Notes under the pieces: model-generated
What the model saw: the letters and a program-made list of their open reading frames with translations, nothing else
Databases searched by the model: none
What the model was told of the DNA's origin: nothing
In this document: one piece after another, positions 1 to 5,035 of the stretch
Position numbering within the stretch: position 1 is the stretch's first letter
Layout of the letters: the number at the start of each line of letters is the position of its first letter
Translations under genes and position numbers: made by a program
Assembly (NCBI GenBank): GCA_947457025.1
Contig: CANGUI010000184.1
Coordinates: 1-5,035 of the forward strand
Direction of reading: 5' to 3'
Source: Flammeovirgaceae bacterium
GTDB taxonomy: Bacteria; Bacteroidota; Bacteroidia; Cytophagales; Cyclobacteriaceae
DNA: 5,035 bases

Positions 1-370
1 CGAAAAGGAAAAGCTTTTTAATGCAAGTAAGAAGTAGGTTTGATTTCGCGTCTTTTACTAGATCCGACGTACAGTGCTGAGCAGCCATAACGCTTGATAC
101 TGTTTGCGATTTCAAAAAATATCCAATTGTATTTTCTCTGGCAGGTTGCACGGCGTGTTGTGCAGCAGGTAGTTATGCCGTTGCACGTTGCTCTTTGTTT
201 TTCCGGGGTACCCCTTTTTGGTTTCGCATTGCTGAAAACCCAGAACTAATCAATCTGAAAAATACCCCCATGTAGGGAGCGTGATCAGGTGTTTGTTTCA
301 GGTGGCAAACGTTGAGTACTATTCCTTGAGTCTGCACGTGTTCCCATGAGTGTGTACGGCTGCATCGCCC
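1..370. other. Leftmost intergenic stretch with no supportable gene
   Basis: All plus-strand frames entering from the left edge close within about 80 nt. One minus-strand frame stays open from an ATG at 88-86 to the left edge, about 29 codons. Its translation (starting MAAQHCTSDLVKD) has no recognisable domain or signal, so I do not call it a gene. The stretch contains an imperfect inverted repeat (84-91 with 172-179), a direct repeat of GTTGCACG (145-152 and 180-187), a small TGCAC/GTGCA stem (147-151 with 160-164) and the palindrome GGGGTACCCC (205-214) followed by five T. It lies downstream of the minus-strand gene ending at 371. I see no tRNA, rRNA or known riboswitch in it. Confidence 0.6.
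84..187. repeat. Imperfect inverted repeat with nested short repeats
   Basis: GCCATAAC at 84-91 pairs with GTTATGCC at 172-179 at 7 of 8 positions, enclosing 80 nt. Inside it lies a 5-bp stem TGCAC (147-151) / GTGCA (160-164) with an 8-nt loop. The octamer GTTGCACG occurs at 145-152 and again at 180-187. The nested layout and the outer size are loosely like an integron attC site. However, neither outer box fits the RYYYAAC / GTTRRRY consensus exactly, because each has one wrong-class base, and there is no integrase or cassette gene here. The repeats are visible in the sequence; any function is unknown. Confidence 0.3.
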
Positions 371-1090
371 TCATCTCTTCTGCGCGAAAAACCCCACAAG
401 CAGATTCAGGATGTCATCGCGGTTATCCACATACCGGGCATCTGGCATTTGCTGATTGAAGGCCACCAATCTTGCTTCGTATTCTTCTTCCGAGATCTGA
501 AAGCTTCGCATCAGGTATTGTTTGGTTTTCGGATCTTCCATCACCAAGCGGAATACACGCGTTTTTTCAAACTCTTTTTGCACCTGCATCAGCTTGCGTT
601 TTTCACGCTTCTCTTTACTGAAGTAGTCAAACTGAACACCAAAACTGACACCCACACCAAAAGTCTGCATGTAGGTATTTGAAATCTGTCCTGCCGGGTT
701 CATCAGCCGGATGGGTGGTACTGCTTTTTTCCATCGCTCTGCCCCCTGAGGGGTATAGCTTCCGTAGATGGTAACAGACTCGAGCAATTCGGGGATTTCG
801 CGCATACGTATGCGCACGCGGCCAGCCGGCAGCGCGATGATACTTTGCCGCTGGTAGCCGAGGCGCGTGAAAATTACGGTATCGCCAAACAAACACCGAC
901 AGTTCAACCGACCGTTTTCGTCGCTGATGGTAGACGATTTTCTGCCCCGGGCGCCGATGGCTACAAAGGGTATCGGTTGTTTGCTGGCCGAGTCGAGCAC
1001 GATACCGGCCAGGTCGAATTCCTGCGCATTCACCAGGTTACTCCACCCAATGAGGAACATAAGGCAAAGATAAAGTAGCGGCCCTCTCAC
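371..1090 (-). CDS. Secreted CarboxypepD_reg-like domain protein, hypothetical
   Basis: I place the start at the GTG at 1090-1088, giving 239 residues. It opens with a textbook Sec signal peptide: MRGP, a hydrophobic run to about residue 20, then VNA|Q with cleavage after residue 22. An open frame extends to 1192, but that would overlap the end of rlmN by 53 nt and bury the signal peptide. ATG 1060-1058 is a possible shorter start lacking the basic N-terminus. Residues about 25-110 form a CarboxypepD_reg-like beta-sandwich (GIVLDSASKQPIPFVAI, then SDENGRL, then FTRLGYQ), a fold common at the N-terminus of Bacteroidota envelope proteins. The remaining 130 residues match no family I recognise. 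They contain a GVGVSFGVQFDYF segment (145-157), a highly charged stretch (159-176) and an acidic region (201-226). There is no TonB-dependent receptor barrel, peptidase motif or C-terminal sorting domain. It follows rlmN by 49 nt and may be cotranscribed. Periplasmic or outer-membrane location is likely; function is unknown. Confidence 0.8.
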   Translation of the reverse strand: MRGPLLYLCLMFLIGWSNLVNAQEFDLAGIVLDSASKQPIPFVAIGARGRKSSTISDENGRLNCRCLFGDTVIFTRLGYQRQSIIALPAGRVRIRMREIPELLESVTIYGSYTPQGAERWKKAVPPIRLMNPAGQISNTYMQTFGVGVSFGVQFDYFSKEKREKRKLMQVQKEFEKTRVFRLVMEDPKTKQYLMRSFQISEEEYEARLVAFNQQMPDARYVDNRDDILNLLVGFFAQKR

Positions 1091-1121
1091 GTGAGCGTAT
1101 TTACATTCAGGATGAATACGC
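1086..1121 (-). promoter_or_regulatory. Inverted repeat and palindrome at the start of the secreted-protein gene
   Basis: GCGTATT (1095-1101) and AATACGC (1115-1121) are perfect 7-bp inverted arms around a 13-nt loop. CAT/ATG inside the loop could extend the stem past a 2-nt bulge. Abutting it, CTCACGTGAG (1086-1095) is a perfect 10-bp palindrome that contains the proposed GTG start codon (1090-1088). No T-tract follows on the minus strand, so an intrinsic terminator is unlikely. It could be an RNA hairpin affecting initiation, an operator, or chance. The pairing is seen directly; the role is inference. Confidence 0.3.
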
Positions 1122-1139
1122 CCGCGGGAAAGTTGGATC

Positions 1140-2186
1140 TTATATAAATTTATTGGCCAGCTGGCCACAGGCGGCATCAATGTCTTTACCACGGCTTTTA
1201 CGGATACGCGTTACAATTCCATTCGATTCCAGCAGATGTTGGTACATGGCAATGGCCGAATCCGAGGCCTGTTGAAAAAGCCCGGCATCTATCGGGTTAT
1301 ACTCGATCAGGTTCACCTTTGAAGGCACCCGCAGGCAAAATTTCAAAAGGGCGTTTGCCTGCTCGGGCGAGTCATTAATTCCCTTCCATACTACATACTC
1401 ATAGGTAACCTTGCGTCGTCTTTTCTGATACCAGTACTCGAGTGCCTCCCCCAGTTCTTCCAGGGGGTTGGTATCGTTAATCGGCATGATGGAAGAGCGG
1501 GTTTCATTCAAGGCGGCGTGCAGCGAAACAGCCAGGTTGAATTTCACTTCGTCGTCAGCCATTTTTTGGATCATTTTGGCAATGCCGACAGTACTTACGG
1601 TAATCCGTTTACTGGCCATATTCAATCCCTTTTGCGACGTAATCTTCTCGATTGCCTCCAGCACATTCGTGTAGTTGAGAAGAGGTTCGCCCATGCCCAT
1701 GAAGACCACGTTCGTTAGCGGGCGATTAAAAAAAAGTTCGGCCTGCTGCTGAATGGCAACTACCTGATCATAAATCTCATCAGCATTCAGGTTGCGCATC
1801 CGCTTAAGCCGGGCGGTAGCGCAAAATTTGCAATCCAGGCTGCATCCAACCTGCGAGGATACGCAAGCCGTAATGCGTTTTTCCGTGGGGATCAGTACCG
1901 ACTCTACAATCAACCCATCATGAAGTTTTACTGCATTCTTAATCGTGCCGTCAGCGCTTTGCTGCATGTGGTCGACCTGAATGTGATTGATCACAAAATG
2001 TTGTTTCAGCATCAACCTGGTTTCGAGGGAAAGATTACTCATTTGATCGAAATCTTTCGCAGACTTTTGCCAAAGCCATTCATGCACCTGGTGGGCGCGA
2101 AATGGTTTCTCTCCCTGGTCAACAAAGAACGCTTTTAGTTCTTCGAGTTTGAGTTTCCGGATGTCACGACGGACGATAGTTTCCAT
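1140..2186 (-). CDS. rlmN: RlmN, dual-specificity 23S rRNA/tRNA adenine-C2 methyltransferase
   Basis: This is a radical-SAM enzyme that adds a methyl group to C2 of A2503 in 23S rRNA and, as known for the E. coli enzyme, A37 of some tRNAs. It acts in the cytoplasm. The protein is 348 residues from the ATG at 2186-2184; a TTG at 2201 would add five residues but falls inside the candidate promoter. The [4Fe-4S] motif CSLDCKFC places ligands at Cys115, Cys119 and Cys122. Cys108 (in ITACVSSQVG) matches E. coli Cys118, and Cys340 (in GKDIDAACGQL) matches the methyl-carrying Cys355, so both catalytic cysteines are present. Glu95 has the same offset from Cys108 as E. coli Glu105. GMGEP (164-168), WKGINDSPEQA (267-277) and KVNLIEYNP (290-298) are further family signatures. 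The N-terminal helical RNA-recognition part (1-90) is intact. Cfr, the C8 methyltransferase homologue, is less likely because the C-terminal IDAACGQL pattern is that of RlmN. The gene is complete, diverges from the serine hydrolase gene, and is followed by the secreted-protein gene. Confidence 0.97.
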   Translation of the reverse strand: METIVRRDIRKLKLEELKAFFVDQGEKPFRAHQVHEWLWQKSAKDFDQMSNLSLETRLMLKQHFVINHIQVDHMQQSADGTIKNAVKLHDGLIVESVLIPTEKRITACVSSQVGCSLDCKFCATARLKRMRNLNADEIYDQVVAIQQQAELFFNRPLTNVVFMGMGEPLLNYTNVLEAIEKITSQKGLNMASKRITVSTVGIAKMIQKMADDEVKFNLAVSLHAALNETRSSIMPINDTNPLEELGEALEYWYQKRRRKVTYEYVVWKGINDSPEQANALLKFCLRVPSKVNLIEYNPIDAGLFQQASDSAIAMYQHLLESNGIVTRIRKSRGKDIDAACGQLANKFI

Positions 2187-2415
2187 GCAAATGTGGGGCA
2201 AAGTTAACTGAAATGCAGCAGATCGTGTGGCTCTAAGTGGCGTATCGCGGCGTAATGATTGCCCGGTCGATGTACCTTTTGGGATGTTTCCGGTGGTGCG
2301 CTTGATTCTTTGAGCAAGTTGGGGTGGCCTACACCACTATCTGGCACCTAGTTCGTTTGTTGCTGTACTTGCGTTTCGCTTCGGGAAATGCGTTCTTCGC
2401 TGCAACAGATTTTGT
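2187..2415. other. Divergent intergenic region between rlmN and the serine hydrolase gene
   Basis: These 229 nt must hold the promoters of both flanking genes. Only the TAACTTTG element near rlmN is a clean consensus match. On the plus side, TACCTTTTG (2273-2281) and AGATTTTG (2407-2414) are only partial -7 matches without a good -33 partner. No Shine-Dalgarno sequence precedes the ATG at 2416. I see no ORF, strong hairpin or repeat in it. Confidence 0.5.
2199..2206 (-). promoter_or_regulatory. Candidate Bacteroidota -7 element for rlmN
   Basis: On the minus strand this reads TAACTTTG, an exact match to the Bacteroidota -7 consensus TAnnTTTG. It lies 12 nt upstream of the chosen rlmN ATG, implying a very short leader. 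I do not see a TTTG -33 box at the expected distance (about 2225-2230 reads CCACAC-like on the minus strand), so the call rests on one element. It argues against the upstream TTG start at 2201. Confidence 0.35.
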
Positions 2416-3666
2416 ATGCGGTGTTTTGCAATATTGATCGTATTTGTTGGACTGGCATCCTGCAGTCAGGCAGTACAAGAAGACGAGAACCTCGTGGAAA
2501 GCCTGATGAAATCAAACCGGGCTTTTTTTCAACGGTACCTCGATCATCGTGATGATTGGGAGATCCAGGTCATCTACACCCAGATCAACCGCGACTCGGC
2601 TAACCGGCCGGAGTTTACCAGCTACTATTTCAATTTCGATTCTTTGCGCTATTTCTACCCAGCATCAACCGTAAAACTGCCACAGGTTTTGCTGGCTTTC
2701 CAAAAACTGAATCGCCTGAACCTGCCCGGAGTCGACAAGTATACAACCATGTTGTCGGATTCGGTTTATCCGGGCCAGTCAACGGTTCGCCGCGATACAA
2801 CAGCACAGAACGGTTGGCCATCGGTAGCTCAGTACGCTAAAAAAATACTGGTGGTGAGCGACAATGATGCATTCAATCGGCTGTACGAATTTGTGGGCCA
2901 GCGTGAGACCAACGGTGAGCTGCGGGCCAAGGGCTATCTCGCGCGGATTCTTCATCGGCTGGAGCGACCGCTATCGCCCGATCGAAATCGCCATACCGAG
3001 GCGATTCGTTTTTTGGATGAGCAGCAGCGCGTGCTGTTTCAGCAGCCGATGCAGATCAATGATTCCATCGTAGTATCAACGCCGGCTTTACGGGGTAGCG
3101 GCTACCTGCGGGGCGATTCGCTTATACCAGAGCCCTTTAACTTCACCTACAAGAATTTCTATCCGTTGCAGGAGCAGCAGCGCCTGCTCCGTTCCATTCT
3201 TTTCCCGGAAACGATGCCTCTCCAACAGCAATTTGATTTATCCCCAAGCGATCGTGGGTTTTTGTTGCAATATCTTTCTCAGTATCCGGCGGAGACTCTC
3301 TATCCGCCCTACTTCAGCGATACCACATTTTACGATGCCTATTGCAAGTTCTTGATGTTTGGTGAGGACCGCGCCCGGATTCCAGCCCAGCTGCGAATTT
3401 TTAATAAAGTGGGGGATGCCTACGGCTACCTGATCGACAATGCGTATATCGTTGATCTGGATAAAGGCGTTGAGTTTATGCTTTCGGCCGTCATCAACAC
3501 CAATACTGACGGTGTTTTTAATGATGGCAAATACGAATACAGTACCCTGGGTTTCCCGTTTATGAAAGAGCTGGGGCGGGTGGTGTACGACCACGAGCAG
3601 AAACGCCACCGTCCGCGTAAGCCGGACTTGACGAGATTCAAATTATCCTACGATCGGCAACGATAA
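2416..3666 (+). CDS. Lipoprotein serine hydrolase, class A beta-lactamase/PBP-like fold
   Basis: The protein has 416 residues and begins with a lipoprotein signal peptide: a short basic start, a hydrophobic core, and lipobox LASC with lipidated Cys16. The acidic stretch QEDEN at 21-25 could help surface export, but this is uncertain. The mature part carries the three active-site motifs of penicillin-recognising serine hydrolases. These are SxxK as STVK (Ser84 nucleophile, Lys87), SDN (148-150, in VVSDNDAFNRL), and KVG (331-333) where class A enzymes have KTG. The SxxK-to-SDN distance (64) is close to class A (60). The SDN-to-KxG distance is 183 against about 104, so roughly 80 extra residues sit in or after the omega-loop region. 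Glu183 lies about where the class A general base Glu166 would be, but the surrounding EPELN motif is absent. It probably belongs to the Beta-lactamase2-type serine hydrolases of Bacteroidota. Real beta-lactam hydrolysis is doubtful; a peptidase or esterase acting on envelope peptides is equally possible. It should face the periplasm or cell surface. The dgcN-like gene follows 51 nt downstream on the same strand. Confidence 0.9.
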   Translation: MRCFAILIVFVGLASCSQAVQEDENLVESLMKSNRAFFQRYLDHRDDWEIQVIYTQINRDSANRPEFTSYYFNFDSLRYFYPASTVKLPQVLLAFQKLNRLNLPGVDKYTTMLSDSVYPGQSTVRRDTTAQNGWPSVAQYAKKILVVSDNDAFNRLYEFVGQRETNGELRAKGYLARILHRLERPLSPDRNRHTEAIRFLDEQQRVLFQQPMQINDSIVVSTPALRGSGYLRGDSLIPEPFNFTYKNFYPLQEQQRLLRSILFPETMPLQQQFDLSPSDRGFLLQYLSQYPAETLYPPYFSDTTFYDAYCKFLMFGEDRARIPAQLRIFNKVGDAYGYLIDNAYIVDLDKGVEFMLSAVINTNTDGVFNDGKYEYSTLGFPFMKELGRVVYDHEQKRHRPRKPDLTRFKLSYDRQR

Positions 3667-3668
3667 GG

Positions 3669-3698
3669 TTTGAAATCTGGCTGGAAACAGTCAATTTG
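3669..3698 (+). promoter_or_regulatory. Candidate Bacteroidota promoter for the dgcN-like gene
   Basis: TTTG at 3669-3672 is followed after 18 nt by TCAATTTG at 3691-3698, a 7-of-8 match to TAnnTTTG. Order and spacing approximate the Bacteroidota -33/-7 promoter (spacer about 19 nt). Transcription would start near 3705, just before the ATG at 3718. This would let the DUF1611-epimerase pair be expressed independently of the hydrolase gene, and it argues against the in-frame TTG at 3670 as start. Confidence 0.35.
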
Positions 3699-3717
3699 CC
3701 GCCTCTTTTTTTATCCT

Positions 3718-4794
3718 ATGCAAAAAAGTAACGCTGTCATCCTCACCGCCGGCTATCTGGACTCCAGCAACGGAAAAACTGCACACGGGTTAATCCGCGG
3801 TACGGATCGTTTCAATATTTTGGGTGTAATTGATAACCGGCATGCCGGAAAAGATGCAGGTGAGGTGCTGGATGGCCATCACCGGAACATACCGATCTAC
3901 GGTTCGCTTAGCGAGTTCCGCTCCCACACTAAACTAGTGGCGAAGTATTGTGTGATTGGCGTAGCCACAAAAGGTGGCGTTATTCCGGATGCCCTGCGGG
4001 TAATCTTGCAGGAGGCACTGGAGCATGATCTGAGCATCGTAAACGGTCTCCACGACTATGTATCGGATCATCCCGAATTGGCCAACCTGGCCATGCAACG
4101 TGGGCTGGAAATCATTGACGTGCGCAAGCCGAAAAAATTTAAAGACTTGCACTTCTGGTCGGGTAAAATTAAGACGGTGCAATGTCCGAAGGTCGCCGTT
4201 CTTGGTACCGATTGCGCTTTGGGAAAGCGTACCACAACCCGCTTTCTTACCCAAGCCATGCAGCAAGCCGGCTACCAGGCAGAGATGATATACACCGGGC
4301 AGACTGGATGGATGCAGGGAGCCCGTTACGGTTTTGTGTTCGACAGCACCCTGAACGACTTCATTTCCGGCGAAATGGAGCATGCGATTTTACAATGCTG
4401 GGAAGAAGCCAGACCTGATATCATTTTTATTGAAGGGCAGTCTGCACTCCGAAATCCCAGCGGCCCAGCCGGATCGGAGTGGATTGTCTCAGCCGATGCC
4501 AGAGCAGTCGTGTTGCAACACCACCCGGCAAGAAAGCAGTACAAGGACCTTGAGTTTTATCCCGCATACATTCCCGATCTGAAAGATGAAATTGATTTAA
4601 TCAGGCGTTACGGTGCTGAGACTGTTGCCATTACACTGAATACGGCTAAAATGCCGGAAACAGAAACGCGGGCGCTTGCCGGCAAGTATACAAATGAATT
4701 GGGGATCCCGGCAATTCTTCCGCTTGAGGACGGTGTTGCCAGTCTCGTTCCTCTGTTCGCTCAGATGATCGAGAAGTCAAGAACCACTCTTTAG
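3718..4794 (+). CDS. dgcN: DUF1611 family protein, probable D-glutamate N-acetyltransferase DgcN
   Basis: The 358 residues start at the ATG at 3718; an in-frame TTG at 3670 would add 16 unconvincing residues and overlap the candidate promoter. Residues about 1-150 form the Rossmann-like DUF1611 N-terminal domain (AVILTAGYL, then GKTAHGLIRGTDRFNILGVID). Residues about 155-350 form the C-terminal P-loop-like domain, with GTDCALGKRTT at 163-173 (Lys170), TGQTGWMQGARYG (193-205), IFIEGQSALRNPSGP (236-250) and HHP (268-270). Members of this family studied as DgcN acetylate D-glutamate with acetyl-CoA, giving N-acetyl-D-Glu for the racemase DgcA. The racemase/epimerase family gene beginning 11 nt downstream fits that pair. 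Family membership is clear from the sequence. The D-Glu substrate is inferred from family and neighbour, and Bacteroidota members may use another amino acid or dipeptide. Older annotations simply read DUF1611. The protein has no signal peptide and is cytoplasmic. Confidence 0.85.
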   Translation: MQKSNAVILTAGYLDSSNGKTAHGLIRGTDRFNILGVIDNRHAGKDAGEVLDGHHRNIPIYGSLSEFRSHTKLVAKYCVIGVATKGGVIPDALRVILQEALEHDLSIVNGLHDYVSDHPELANLAMQRGLEIIDVRKPKKFKDLHFWSGKIKTVQCPKVAVLGTDCALGKRTTTRFLTQAMQQAGYQAEMIYTGQTGWMQGARYGFVFDSTLNDFISGEMEHAILQCWEEARPDIIFIEGQSALRNPSGPAGSEWIVSADARAVVLQHHPARKQYKDLEFYPAYIPDLKDEIDLIRRYGAETVAITLNTAKMPETETRALAGKYTNELGIPAILPLEDGVASLVPLFAQMIEKSRTTL

Positions 4795-4805
4795 AATTAC
4801 GCAAA

Positions 4806-5035
4806 ATGAGAATAAAGAACATTGAAGTTTGGTCGTCCGATCTGGGCAATCTCCGTCCCTACACCATTGCCTTCAAGACGGTTGATGAGGTGCGGAATGC
4901 ATTTGTGGAAATCACCCTGGCTAATGGAGTCAGCGGTATCGGATCAGGAAATCCAAGTGAATATGTGGTAGGTGAAAACCTCAATCAAACACTCGAGGCA
5001 CTGCAGGAAAACAATCTCGAGTTTTTGATTGGTCG
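4806..5035 (+). CDS. dgcA: Enolase-superfamily epimerase, probable N-acetyl-D-Glu racemase DgcA / dipeptide epimerase (partial)
   Basis: The gene runs off the right edge; 76 full codons are visible from the ATG at 4806. The segment is the N-terminal capping domain of the mandelate racemase/muconate lactonising enzyme group. It starts MRIKNIEVWSSDLGNLRPYT, then has AFVEITLANGVSGIGSGNP (32-50) in the position where relatives have the G-x-G-E/N-x-P substrate-loop region, and then a helix (59-70). The catalytic barrel, with its two lysines and the Asp/Glu/Asp metal ligands, is outside the window, so activity cannot be judged. The family includes L-Ala-D/L-Glu and other dipeptide epimerases as well as DgcA, which interconverts N-acetyl-D-Glu and N-acetyl-L-Glu. 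The DUF1611 gene 11 nt upstream favours DgcA. No Shine-Dalgarno sequence is visible; the A-rich GCAAA just before the ATG is typical of Bacteroidota. Both genes are very likely one transcription unit. Confidence 0.8.
   Translation, partial: MRIKNIEVWSSDLGNLRPYTIAFKTVDEVRNAFVEITLANGVSGIGSGNPSEYVVGENLNQTLEALQENNLEFLIG

Noticed and set aside
2..88. Short minus-strand open frame leaving the left edge (ATG at 88-86)
   Set aside because: It has only about 29 visible codons with unremarkable composition and no motif; it could be real only if more sequence to the left supports it.
205..219. GGGGTACCCC followed by TTTTT as an intrinsic terminator
   Set aside because: The palindrome leaves at most three base pairs around a four-base loop, too weak for a terminator; it also lies about 150 nt past the nearest converging stop codon.
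350..682. 110-codon plus-strand open frame overlapping the 3' part of the secreted-protein gene
   Set aside because: It is antisense to the better-supported gene and has no signal, domain or plausible initiation site.
1091..1192. N-terminal extension of the secreted protein up to 1192
   Set aside because: It would overlap the end of rlmN by 53 nt and put 34 unremarkable residues before a clear signal peptide; the GTG at 1090 gives a normal Sec signal.
2273..2281. TACCTTTTG as a promoter for the serine hydrolase gene
   Set aside because: It is an inexact -7 match with no TTTG at the right distance upstream, and it lies 135 nt from the ATG.
3238..3609. 123-codon minus-strand open frame within the serine hydrolase gene
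   Set aside because: It is antisense to the segment carrying the KVG motif and looks like a codon-composition shadow.
3670..3717. TTG start for the DUF1611 protein
   Set aside because: It adds 16 residues not typical of the family, and the ATG at 3718 begins right at the Rossmann strand; the TTG also overlaps a candidate promoter.
3934..4383. 149-codon minus-strand open frame within the dgcN-like gene
   Set aside because: It lies fully antisense to a gene with clear family motifs, and its translation has no recognisable domain.

Overview
The window looks like chromosomal DNA of a member of the Bacteroidota, probably of the Cytophagales. The evidence is a secreted protein with a CarboxypepD_reg-like domain, an SPII lipoprotein, the near absence of Shine-Dalgarno sequences, and candidate promoters of the Bacteroidota type (TTTG / TAnnTTTG). 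GC content is mid-range. No rRNA, tRNA, CRISPR array, transposase or phage gene is visible.

Layout. Positions 1-370 hold no supportable gene, only short inverted and direct repeats. On the minus strand, rlmN (2186-1140; radical-SAM 23S rRNA/tRNA m2A methyltransferase) is followed after 49 nt by a secreted CarboxypepD_reg-like protein (GTG start at 1090, stop at 371). A divergent intergenic region (2187-2415) separates rlmN from three plus-strand genes. These are a lipoprotein serine hydrolase of the class A beta-lactamase/PBP-like fold (2416-3666), a DUF1611 protein of the DgcN family (3718-4794), and the N-terminal part of an enolase-superfamily racemase/epimerase of the dipeptide epimerase/DgcA family (4806 to the window end).

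How the genes fit together. The DUF1611-epimerase pair, 11 nt apart, matches the DgcN-DgcA module described for D-glutamate catabolism. In that route D-Glu is N-acetylated, N-acetyl-D-Glu is racemised to N-acetyl-L-Glu, and a deacetylase then yields L-Glu. No deacetylase is visible before the window ends. The cell-envelope serine hydrolase just upstream on the same strand could be linked to peptidoglycan or D-amino-acid peptide turnover, which would supply D-Glu; that link is inference from position only. The rlmN side is ordinary housekeeping plus one hypothetical secreted protein.

The most interesting item is the DgcN-DgcA pair in a Bacteroidota background with an adjacent SxxK hydrolase. 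I see no clear sign of a wholly new system.
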